Below, piece by piece: positions 7,642-14,763 of a stretch of DNA of 29,791 nt (within the stretch, counting starts at the first letter, position 1; every line of letters starts with the position of its first letter). Position numbers and translations under genes: made by a program. The DNA lies in IMG/VR virus record IMGVR_UViG_3300027976_000140, positions 1 through 29,791 of that record. The stretch is one strand, 5' to 3'. The notes below the pieces were generated by a model. That model did no database searches and was not told the DNA's origin. It was given only the letters and a program-made list of their open reading frames with translations. Origin of the DNA: a virus.

Positions 7642-8821
7642 TCCATTTCGCGAATCCGTCGATCCAGAGAAATATCTCATTGTCACCTATCACATGTCCA
7701 GTACGATCAGCCTGAAGAAGGCGGCATACGATCTAGCCATTGGTCAGAGTATGGGGAATCCCAATGAGCGCAATTCATGGGAAACAGATGAGATGTTTGA
7801 ACGACACTCGTGTTTGGTGTTGTCAACCACGCTGGAAGATGCCAAGGAGGGTTTCGTTGACATTGCATTCGCTGTTGAGAACACAGATTGGGATGGCGAT
7901 GGCATTGCCCATTTGATGTGTCAGATTTCTGGTGGTCAAGCAGACATCGACCATATCACTCGTTCACGGGTCATCGACCTGAAAATTCCTCAGTCAGTAC
8001 GCAAGCATTTCCATACCCCAAAATATGGTATCTCAGGGTTACGCGCATTCAATCAGCAATTCGATAAGCCATTTATGGGGGGAATTGTCAAGCCGAAAAC
8101 GGGACTCTCTCCTGCGCGATTACTTGAGATGGTCAAGCAAATGGTTGACGGTGGTGTAGATTTCATCAAGGAAGACGAGATTCTATCGAACCCACAGTTC
8201 TGTAGTTTAGCTGATAGGGTACCCCTGATTTCCAACTACATTCAGAACTGTGGCAGAGCAGTCAAGTATTGCTTTTCAATCAACGGAGATCCTCATGTAA
8301 TAGAAAGTCGCGTAAAATTCATTGCTTCTGAAGGTGGCAATGGAGTCCATATCAATTTTTGGAGTGGTCTTGGTGTGTATCATTCCATACGCCGACTTGA
8401 CCTCCCTATATACCTACACTATCAGAAGAGTGGTGATAAGGCTATCACGCACCATGCTAATGCGTTTGGAATTAGCTGGTATGTGATGTGCCAATTGGCT
8501 GCACTTGCCGGCGTTGACTCCCTTCATGCGGGCATGTATGGCGGCTATCTATCCGATGAAGAAACACAACTCAATATTCTAATGAAAATGCTGCAAACAA
8601 ACAATGTCATTCCAGGACTTTCCTGTGGTATGCACGCCGGCTTGGTCAACCATATTACCGAGCATGTGGGAAATGATTACTTGGCTAATACTGGTGGAGC
8701 AATACACGGACATCCGCGCGGCACGACCGCGGGATGCAAAGCTATGCGCCAAGCAATCGATCATACATATGGTACAGAGTATGATGAAGCAATCAAGAAG
8801 TGGGGTTTGATCAATGGATGA
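7634..8821 (+). CDS. RuBisCO-like protein (RLP, form IV-type)
   Basis: The 395-residue protein follows the RuBisCO large-subunit plan, an N-terminal ferredoxin-like domain and then a TIM barrel from about residue 145. In spinach numbering, residues equal to Lys175 and Lys177 (here 153 and 155, VKPKTGLS) and to the carbamylation and metal triad Lys201-Asp203-Glu204 (Lys179, Asp181, Glu182) are kept. So are His294 (His262), His327 (His298), Ser379 (Ser330) and the phosphate-binding GG (354-355, before HGHPRG). Lost are Arg295 (Tyr), His298 (Ser), loop-6 Lys334 (Tyr305), Asn123 (Gly) and probably Glu60. Carboxylation is therefore unlikely. Known RLPs catalyse enolization, isomerization or decarboxylation of sugar phosphates. 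The ATG has an AGGAGA site at 7620-7625. Confidence 0.9.
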   Translation: MFDPFRESVDPEKYLIVTYHMSSTISLKKAAYDLAIGQSMGNPNERNSWETDEMFERHSCLVLSTTLEDAKEGFVDIAFAVENTDWDGDGIAHLMCQISGGQADIDHITRSRVIDLKIPQSVRKHFHTPKYGISGLRAFNQQFDKPFMGGIVKPKTGLSPARLLEMVKQMVDGGVDFIKEDEILSNPQFCSLADRVPLISNYIQNCGRAVKYCFSINGDPHVIESRVKFIASEGGNGVHINFWSGLGVYHSIRRLDLPIYLHYQKSGDKAITHHANAFGISWYVMCQLAALAGVDSLHAGMYGGYLSDEETQLNILMKMLQTNNVIPGLSCGMHAGLVNHITEHVGNDYLANTGGAIHGHPRGTTAGCKAMRQAIDHTYGTEYDEAIKKWGLING

Positions 8822-9635
8822 TGTGTCAGTTTGGATTCTCACCTTCAATCGACCAGTAGCACTCAATCGTCTTGTGACAGGTCTGGGGCGTCAAGGCATT
8901 CGTTCGAATGTGATGTCCAACCATTCTGTTGTAGAATACACCGATGAGTCGAAGAGTTACTTGGATCGAACGGTAGTCAACAGCTTGAACACCGATGAGT
9001 CGAATTGCTGGAATGCGAGAAGTTGGAACAGTGTATTTCTGAAAGCCCTACAGAAGAGTGAGACCGCGGGTATTGCTTGCATACAAGATGATACCTTTGT
9101 CCATCCTGAGTTTGCCACCTGGCTGAGGGAATGGAGAAAGCAATATGATTTCATTTGGGGACCAGCGGGTGATCAGTTCTACTATCTCACTCTCGATGTC
9201 CTCAAGAAGTCTGGTTGGTGGGATGAGCGATTCTCCTCTCCGTATTGCGGGGATGCCGACTTCATGAAACGGGTATTCCATTCTGGGTATGACAGAACAC
9301 GGATGAGTATCGAAGACACCCATGATTGGGGTCACATACACAATCCTATAGGGGTGAGGAGTGCTATTCGCACCGAGCTCCAGAGTAAGGCGTGTGATGC
9401 CAATTATGAGAATGTGCATTGGCACATGGAGAGAATCAAGACCCAGGAAAAGAATCGTGTCCTCTTGGGCGCCCAATCCTTTTTCAAGGAAAAATGGGGA
9501 CATGTGCTCAATAACAATACACCAGTCACCACAACCTATCTTCCAAACATTGAAGAGATAGATTGGTACCCGTGGGCGACTACTAAGTATGGTATCACAG
9601 CTTATGATATCCGATACGAAAGGAGTATGCGTTGA
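8814..9635 (+). CDS. GT2-like glycosyltransferase
   Basis: The 273-residue protein starts 8 bases before the end of the RuBisCO-like gene. The N-terminus (VSVWILTFNRP) is the typical first strand of a GT-A enzyme. IACIQDDTFVHPEF at 87-100 gives the acidic metal-binding motif (Asp92-Asp93). GWWDERFSSPYCGDADFMKR near residue 136-156 matches the conserved GxxDE-type and ED-type catalytic regions of GT2-like enzymes. A 16-base direct repeat lies in the gene. The donor sugar is unknown, and the context suggests that it may use the activated product made by the genes upstream. Confidence 0.72.
   Translation: MDDVSVWILTFNRPVALNRLVTGLGRQGIRSNVMSNHSVVEYTDESKSYLDRTVVNSLNTDESNCWNARSWNSVFLKALQKSETAGIACIQDDTFVHPEFATWLREWRKQYDFIWGPAGDQFYYLTLDVLKKSGWWDERFSSPYCGDADFMKRVFHSGYDRTRMSIEDTHDWGHIHNPIGVRSAIRTELQSKACDANYENVHWHMERIKTQEKNRVLLGAQSFFKEKWGHVLNNNTPVTTTYLPNIEEIDWYPWATTKYGITAYDIRYERSMR
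8938..9004 (+). repeat. Two 16-base direct repeats inside the glycosyltransferase gene
   Basis: ACACCGATGAGTCGAA occurs at 8938-8953 and at 8989-9004. The copies are 51 bases apart and in the same reading frame, so both encode a TDES segment. This probably marks a short internal duplication. Confidence 0.6.
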
Positions 9636-10291
9636 GAACAAAAGATGAATTTTTTCAGCATGGGATGATGGATGAGTGGAACCGGGCCCGGGTCGAAGCG
9701 TTGACTGTTGCGCTAGGCGCAGGCTGGTTTCCAGGCAAGCGTGTCCTCGATGTGGGGTGTGGACATGGCAACAACGGTAGACTCATTGAGAAGTTGGGTG
9801 CTCAGGTCGCATTTACCGATGGTCGCCAATTCTTTGTGGACTTCCTCATAGGGGACGGATACGAAGCCTATCTTGTGGACCACGACACTGCATGGACTGT
9901 CCCAGGAAATTTCGACTTGATCGTTCATTGGGGATTGCTCTATCACCTAGACAACTGGAAACAGGATTTGGAACATTGTTTTCTGGTTGCCCCCAGGGTG
10001 TGCCTTGAAACAGAGATCATTGATTTGTCAGATCCTACCTATGAACAGAAGAAAAATGAGATGGATCAATATGACCATGCCGTGAATCGCATTGGAACGG
10101 TTATGTCAGCCAACAATCTTCAGGCACACGTTGAATCACTCGGCGCAAGCTGGACCCGTTACGATGCGTCCAGTTTGAATATTCCTGCCGGCTCCTCACA
10201 TGGCACACATTATTATGATTGGTTAGAAACAAACAGCGGAGTCTTCCGACAGGGGCAGCGACGGTTTTGGATGATCACAAAGGATGCATGA
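9632..10291 (+). CDS. SAM-dependent methyltransferase (TTG start)
   Basis: The 219-residue protein has a clear class I methyltransferase motif I, VLDVGCGHGNNG (38-49), an acidic residue after the second strand (FTDGRQFF), and a motif IV-like segment (FDLIVHWGLLYHLDNW). The start is TTG at 9632, overlapping the previous stop (TTGA). An AGGAG site at 9621-9625 lies 6 bases upstream, which supports TTG over later ATG codons (first at residue 12). The substrate is unknown. It is the first of four methyltransferases in the block, so the final glycan or metabolite is probably methylated at several positions. Confidence 0.85.
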   Translation: MRTKDEFFQHGMMDEWNRARVEALTVALGAGWFPGKRVLDVGCGHGNNGRLIEKLGAQVAFTDGRQFFVDFLIGDGYEAYLVDHDTAWTVPGNFDLIVHWGLLYHLDNWKQDLEHCFLVAPRVCLETEIIDLSDPTYEQKKNEMDQYDHAVNRIGTVMSANNLQAHVESLGASWTRYDASSLNIPAGSSHGTHYYDWLETNSGVFRQGQRRFWMITKDA

Positions 10292-10839
10292 ACGTGACAA
10301 CTATCGTAGAGGTTGGCGCCCATAAGGGAATTGAAACATTCAACTTCCTCACTGATGCTGAGGCATTGGTGTATGCGTTCGAACCTGATGTCAATAACTT
10401 TCAAGAGTTGTATGTAAAGTCGCAGTCCTATTCTAGGCTCACTGTTCTTCCGTTCGCTGTGGATATTGGAGATAACCAAGAGCCATTGTTTGAACAGCCC
10501 GATGGTCAGAGTACTCTACAACCACCTTGGGGGCAACCAGGTGCTGCATTTAGGATGGTCTGGACAATACGACTCGATACCTTCATGAGATTATACTCGA
10601 TTGAGAAAATCGATTATCTTCGAATCGATGCACCCTTCAGGGATGAGATGTGTCTTGAGAGTCTTGGAAGCATGGTTGATCGGGTGCAACGCGGTCGAGT
10701 GTGTGTCTATACGATGAGGGGATTCGAAGGTTATGCCCAAAGTCTTGTACCAGAATTTTTGCGCAATAACGGGTTTGAGTGTGAGTATAACTCGTCTACC
10801 GAATCGGGCAGAACTGAGATTCGATTTTGGAGACCGTGA
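10288..10839 (+). CDS. FkbM-like methyltransferase, copy 1
   Basis: The 183-residue protein starts at an ATGA overlap at 10288. It has the FkbM pattern: TIVEVGAHKGIETF (motif I), VYAFEPD (end of strand 2, Glu for the SAM ribose), LPFAVD, and IDYLRIDAP in the position of the IDxEG segment. The second half is less canonical. It is a paralogue of the gene at 10972, with the same motif order and similar length (183 against 203 residues). FkbM-type enzymes methylate hydroxyl groups of sugars and secondary metabolites. Confidence 0.8.
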   Translation: MNVTTIVEVGAHKGIETFNFLTDAEALVYAFEPDVNNFQELYVKSQSYSRLTVLPFAVDIGDNQEPLFEQPDGQSTLQPPWGQPGAAFRMVWTIRLDTFMRLYSIEKIDYLRIDAPFRDEMCLESLGSMVDRVQRGRVCVYTMRGFEGYAQSLVPEFLRNNGFECEYNSSTESGRTEIRFWRP

Positions 10840-10861
10840 GGGTGGGATTTTAACCGACCCC

Positions 10862-10975
10862 ATGGGCGAAGATGTGGTAGAGGAATTGACACCATTATGC
10901 TCTGAAGAACTCTCTAAGTCAATTGCTCGTTTTACGTTGGAAAAACTTCTTGGACATGGGGAGAATAAATTATGA
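10862..10975 (+). CDS. Candidate small protein, 37 aa
   Basis: Between the two FkbM-like genes an ATG at 10862 opens a 37-codon frame whose stop overlaps the next ATG (10972). The peptide (MGEDVVEELTPLC followed by a Leu-rich helical end) is acidic and would form one or two helices. There is no strong ribosome-binding site. It could be a real small gene coupled to the next one, or the remnant of a longer gene. I recognise no family. Confidence 0.4.
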   Translation: MGEDVVEELTPLCSEELSKSIARFTLEKLLGHGENKL

Positions 10976-11583
10976 AAATCGTTGTGGAACTCGGTGCAAA
11001 CAATGGCGATGACACTGCAAGGTTACTCGCCGAACATAATCCCGATAGGTTGTATGCAGCAGAACCGGACCCAGTATTGTTCTCTCGCCTCGTACAGCGA
11101 TTCTCAGGTGATCTTCGTGTCATTCTGTGGCCCTTCGCGGTCCACACCGAGGATGCAATCAAGACCTTCAATATCATGGAGCATGAGCGTGGTATCAACA
11201 GCCTCTACCCACTCCACCCCAACCTCCTCAACACCCCGCTGCAAAAGCATTGGCAATACCAGAAGGGTATGACAGGACAGATCACTGTCCACACCATCAA
11301 CTTCGCCACATTGTTAGACCTATATAATATTGATCACATTGACTACATGTGGTCCGACTGTCAAGGCAATGACCTCTTGGCACTCAAGAGTATGGGCGAC
11401 AGGATTCAGAATCTCCGGCGCGGCCGTTGCGAAGTGACGTATCAGGTGCCTGTCTACATAACTGATGTTGACAACACCTATGTGAGTATGATGGCGTTCC
11501 TTGATAGTGTGGGGTTCAAGCACAGAGTTGATTATGTGCACCAGGATAATTCCGAGATCGATATTATATATTGGAGGGATTGA
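10972..11583 (+). CDS. FkbM-like methyltransferase, copy 2
   Basis: The 203-residue protein opens with IVVELGANNGDDT (motif I, residues 3-15), then LYAAEPDPVLFSRL (strand 2 with Glu), ILWPFAVH and the IDYMWSDCQGNDLLAL segment that replaces the IDVEG motif of FkbM enzymes. It overlaps both neighbours. Compared with copy 1 it has a longer middle part and a more regular motif I. It probably methylates a sugar hydroxyl of the same product. Confidence 0.84.
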   Translation: MKIVVELGANNGDDTARLLAEHNPDRLYAAEPDPVLFSRLVQRFSGDLRVILWPFAVHTEDAIKTFNIMEHERGINSLYPLHPNLLNTPLQKHWQYQKGMTGQITVHTINFATLLDLYNIDHIDYMWSDCQGNDLLALKSMGDRIQNLRRGRCEVTYQVPVYITDVDNTYVSMMAFLDSVGFKHRVDYVHQDNSEIDIIYWRD

Positions 11584-12254
11584 TGTCAGAACACTTTTTG
11601 AAATTGTTGGAACGTGAAGCCGCACAGTGGACCCTGGAAAACAGAGAGCCAGTTGTGGGATGGTACAATGAACACAATGCCGATAAGAACGAGGAATTGT
11701 TGTTCAGAGGTATCCCCGTCAAGCAGAACACCCTCGCTTTAGAGTATGGGTGTGGTCCTGGAAGAAACCTTATCAAGTTCAATGGTTGGTTTGCACGAAT
11801 CGACGGAGCAGATCGTTCGCCTGGCATTCTTTCGAAGGTGCCTTTGAATTTGGGTGCCGCTGGTGTTCCAGTTCCATTGCTCTACCTCACTGATGGACAC
11901 TCCTTGCCACAGGTTGAGAATGAAACCTATGATGTGGTATTCTCGTTGATCTGTATGCAGCACATTTCCTGTCGTGAATGGAGATTGGACCTCTATAAGG
12001 AATTCTTGCGCGTCCTGAAGCCGGGTGGATTTTTCACCTTCCAGATGGGCTATGGTCCTGGACACAATCACTCTGTCGATTACTTCCACGGTTACGATGG
12101 AACCGATAACCCTGATGTGCGCGTTGAGCGAGTTGAGGATCTTCAGAAGGACATTGAGGATAATGGGTTCACCGGGTTTGTGCATGTGTTCACTGAACCT
12201 TGCCATGACTTACACCCACAATGGATCTGGGTCCGATGTCAGAAACCCCTGTAA
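11583..12254 (+). CDS. SAM-dependent methyltransferase
   Basis: The 223-residue protein has motif I LALEYGCGPGRNL (51-63), an acidic post-II region (IDGADRSPGIL), motif IV (YDVVFSLICMQHI) and LRVLKPGGFFTFQMG, which is the standard Methyltransf_11/25 order. The ATG at 11583 is chosen because it overlaps the previous stop (TGATG) and a GGAGGG site lies just before it (11574-11579). It overlaps the next gene by 19 bases. The substrate is unknown. Confidence 0.87.
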   Translation: MSEHFLKLLEREAAQWTLENREPVVGWYNEHNADKNEELLFRGIPVKQNTLALEYGCGPGRNLIKFNGWFARIDGADRSPGILSKVPLNLGAAGVPVPLLYLTDGHSLPQVENETYDVVFSLICMQHISCREWRLDLYKEFLRVLKPGGFFTFQMGYGPGHNHSVDYFHGYDGTDNPDVRVERVEDLQKDIEDNGFTGFVHVFTEPCHDLHPQWIWVRCQKPL

Positions 12255-12736
12255 GGCTGATCGCCCATAGGGGCAACGTCGAAGGCATCAACAGAGAAAA
12301 AGAGAACACGCTTGACTATATCGACCTCGCAATCCGCCTTGGCTATGATGTCGAGGTGGATGTGTGGGGTAAAGAAGGTCAATTTGGATTGTGGTTGGGC
12401 CACGATAGCCCCACACATCATATCAACTTTGACTTCTTGGTAACGCGGATTCAATATCTCTGGGTGCATTGTAAGAATGCCAGAGCCTTGTACCTCATGA
12501 GAGAGTATGCACCAGAGTGCCGATTCTTTTTCCACCAGACAGATGACTACGCCCTCACAAGTTGGTATGATATTTGGTGTTATCCAGAAAAGAGTCCTTA
12601 TGGTTCCCATGCAGTCATTGTTCTTCCTGAGCAATGGATGAAGCTAGAGGATCTTCCGAAGTACATAAACCACTTTCAGGTGACGGGAGTTTGTTCTGAT
12701 TCTGTAGGACAAATCAAAAGACGTATAAATAGTTGA
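12236..12736 (+). CDS. Short glycerophosphodiester phosphodiesterase-like protein
   Basis: The 166-residue protein carries the catalytic pattern of the GDPD/PI-PLC-like superfamily: His11-Arg12 (AHRG), Glu40 and Asp42 (VEVDVW), and His56 (GHDSP). Family enzymes are usually 230-300 residues long, so this is a short version with about half to two thirds of the barrel. Short forms like this occur in polysaccharide gene clusters, which fits the context. It could hydrolyse a phosphodiester in a glycan or lipid. The late promoter box of the next block lies inside its last codons (12724-12731). Confidence 0.75.
   Translation: MSETPVRLIAHRGNVEGINREKENTLDYIDLAIRLGYDVEVDVWGKEGQFGLWLGHDSPTHHINFDFLVTRIQYLWVHCKNARALYLMREYAPECRFFFHQTDDYALTSWYDIWCYPEKSPYGSHAVIVLPEQWMKLEDLPKYINHFQVTGVCSDSVGQIKRRINS
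12724..12731 (+). promoter_or_regulatory. T4-type late promoter box (TATAAATA)
   Basis: TATAAATA is a perfect match to the T4 late promoter box. It lies 43 bases upstream of the ATG at 12775, overlapping the end of the GDPD-like gene. It should drive the late block 12775-17558. Confidence 0.75.
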
Positions 12737-12774
12737 TCGGAAACAATAACTTCCACCTGTAGAGGGTGCTATTC

Positions 12775-14763
12775 ATGCGTTCTTTTCTCGAAATAACTGA
12801 AGCCACAGAAAAACATGCGGTGCTCGCCTATGGGCGACTCAACCCGCCCACCACAGGTCACGCAAAACTTGTTGATAAAGTTCACGAAATTGCCCAAACA
12901 CACAAGGCAACCCATTCGGTTGTCCTCAGTAATTCTGTAGACCCCAAGAAGAATCCACTCTCGCAAGGTCAAAAGATCAAACACGCCCAGCGTTTCTTTC
13001 CTAAGACCAACATCGTCGCTGCCGACAAACAACTACCGACAATTTTCCATCATGCAGCCAATGCACACAAAGAGGGTGTACTCCACCTCCATGTCGTCGC
13101 TGGCGATGATCGAGTCAAACACTTCCAGGATTCTTTAAACAAGTACAACGGTCATTTTGATAAAGATGGCAATGGCTATAAGTTCAAGTCCATCACCGTA
13201 CATTCTGCTGGAAAGCGGGATGACAACGCCAAAGGCACAGAAGGTATGTCTGCGAGCAAAATGCGCGATCATGCTACTAAAGGGAATTTTGCAGAATTCA
13301 AAAAAGGTGTTCCGAGCCATGTCAAACATGAACATGCCAAGGAACTCTATGATGAAGTTCGAAAGGGTCAATCCTTGAAAGAAGAAACTGACAATATGGA
13401 CTACCTCTCCGAAGGTGTCCATGATGCTAGTATTTTCAAAGCCGTCTTCTTGGCAGGAGCCCCAGGATCAGGAAAAGATTTCGTCCTGAAGAAAGCACTT
13501 GAGGGACATGGTTTTACGGAAATCAATTCTGACAAAGCCCTTGAGCATCTGATGGCCAAAGCCTCACTCGATAAGAAAATGCCTGAGCATGAACAGGAAC
13601 GCCGTAATGTGGTCCGTGACAGAGCAAAGTCTATGACTGAACTTCGCCAGCGCCTCGCCATCCACGGTCGCAATGGGTTGATCATCAACAGCACAGGCGC
13701 CTCTCATGTCAAATTAAAGAAGCTCAAGGATATGCTATCAGAGCTAGGCTATGATAATAAGATGATCTTCGTGGACGCCTCAGATAATGTCAGCCGTAAC
13801 CGCAACGTGGAACGAGGACAGCGCGGCGGTCGTATGATCCCTGAGAAAATCCGTTCTGAGAAATGGCGCGAAGCGCAAGATGCACGAGTCAAATTTGCCG
13901 AGCTATTCGGGGGAGAACACTACCACGAATTCAATAACGATGAGGACTTGAGGCACAACACGGACCCTGAGGTTCACTCACAGAAGAGTGCTGAACTGGA
14001 TGGTCTACATAAGACTGTTCGTAAGTTCGCCCAGACACCAGTAAAGTCTGCCCAAGCCCAACAGTGGATTCATACCAATATGGGTAAGTTGGCAAAGATG
14101 CCTGTGGGCAATACCAAGCAACAAGCGAATGTCATTCCTCCCCATCCAGAGTCAAGAGCAAAGCGCGAAGCTGATGGGCTTGGACTCAAATACATGGGTC
14201 ATGGGCGATATGGTAAAGATGGTCGTGTGACTCACTATACCTTACATGATCGTTTGATTGAAAAGCAGAAGGCCCTCAAGCCCCCAGTGAAGAAGGTAGA
14301 GACAGTTCACGACTTGAACAATACAAAATCAGAAGCGAAGAAACTCAACGAAGAATTCACAGAACTTTTTATGGAGGATATGGATCATGGGACTACTGAA
14401 ATGGTTAGAGAAATTGATGCCAAACAATACTTCAGTGACGCCTTTCAAGGACATAGAGGAGATCGATCTAACTTGGCCAACCACAGCGGTTTCGTTGACC
14501 TTGCAGACTGTCAAGAAGAAGTCCAAGAAGAAACCAGCCAAGAAGGTTCGCAAGGTCCAAAAGACTTTCACAGATTTCGACAAGGATTGGTCGTTTCAAG
14601 TTCCAAAGAAATCCAAGAAAGTTCGCCGGTAGTCGATACGATGGAAACAGGGGGACCTATCCTGGGTGGTGGTCCCTCTGAAACCAACGATATGAGCAAG
14701 GGTGGACTCTCTACGAGTGTTCCAAAGAAAACACTCAAGCAAGTGTTGAGGGGAAACAAGTAA
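12775..14763 (+). CDS. Nucleotidyltransferase-P-loop kinase fusion, late head-associated candidate
   Basis: The 662-residue protein starts with MRSFLEITEA, in which Ile7-Thr8-Glu9/Ala10 fits the T4 prohead protease site (I/L-x-E before A/G/S). Residues 14-180 are a cytidylyltransferase-fold domain of the NMNAT/PPAT kind: GRLNPPTTGH (20-29) is the nucleotide-binding TxGH motif and SASKMR (159-164) is the matching C-terminal motif. A second LSE/G site lies at 211-214. Residues 220-385 are a P-loop kinase (GAPGSGKD at 228-235), similar to zeta-toxin or polynucleotide-kinase-type folds. The last 130 residues are of low complexity and overlap another frame with better protein character (14387-14632). 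The ATG at 12775 has an AGAGGG site. Substrates are unknown. Confidence 0.82.
   Translation: MRSFLEITEATEKHAVLAYGRLNPPTTGHAKLVDKVHEIAQTHKATHSVVLSNSVDPKKNPLSQGQKIKHAQRFFPKTNIVAADKQLPTIFHHAANAHKEGVLHLHVVAGDDRVKHFQDSLNKYNGHFDKDGNGYKFKSITVHSAGKRDDNAKGTEGMSASKMRDHATKGNFAEFKKGVPSHVKHEHAKELYDEVRKGQSLKEETDNMDYLSEGVHDASIFKAVFLAGAPGSGKDFVLKKALEGHGFTEINSDKALEHLMAKASLDKKMPEHEQERRNVVRDRAKSMTELRQRLAIHGRNGLIINSTGASHVKLKKLKDMLSELGYDNKMIFVDASDNVSRNRNVERGQRGGRMIPEKIRSEKWREAQDARVKFAELFGGEHYHEFNNDEDLRHNTDPEVHSQKSAELDGLHKTVRKFAQTPVKSAQAQQWIHTNMGKLAKMPVGNTKQQANVIPPHPESRAKREADGLGLKYMGHGRYGKDGRVTHYTLHDRLIEKQKALKPPVKKVETVHDLNNTKSEAKKLNEEFTELFMEDMDHGTTEMVREIDAKQYFSDAFQGHRGDRSNLANHSGFVDLADCQEEVQEETSQEGSQGPKDFHRFRQGLVVSSSKEIQESSPVVDTMETGGPILGGGPSETNDMSKGGLSTSVPKKTLKQVLRGNK
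14387..14632 (+). CDS. Candidate overlapping gene, 81-aa Lys-rich protein in another frame
   Basis: Inside the 3' part of the preceding gene, but in another frame, an ATG at 14387 has a strong GGAGGA site (14373-14378, spacer 8). The 81-residue product begins MGLLKWLEKLMPN, then has a TPFKDIEEIDLTWP segment and a strongly basic end with two KKSKK blocks. Its codon choice (AAG, GTC, TTC, GTT) is like that of neighbouring genes, and the fusion protein's own frame here gives an odd His/Gln/Ser-rich tail. Either this is a true overlapping gene, or the long frame should end earlier. A third short segment (14641-14763) could restart translation after its stop. Confidence 0.5.
   Translation: MGLLKWLEKLMPNNTSVTPFKDIEEIDLTWPTTAVSLTLQTVKKKSKKKPAKKVRKVQKTFTDFDKDWSFQVPKKSKKVRR

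Noticed and set aside
7634-8821. A working RuBisCO that fixes CO2
   Set aside because: Residues equal to Arg295, His298, loop-6 Lys334 and Asn123 are replaced, so carboxylation is not expected even though the metal triad is present.
8938-9010. A hammerhead ribozyme-like CGATGAGTCGAA core, found twice
   Set aside because: The conserved CUGAUGA/GAAA parts are not separated by a stem and the flanks do not pair. The sequence codes normally for the glycosyltransferase, so it is a short repeat only.
9048-9641. A long antisense reading frame of 197 codons
   Set aside because: It mirrors the GT2-like gene and shows no recognisable protein features.
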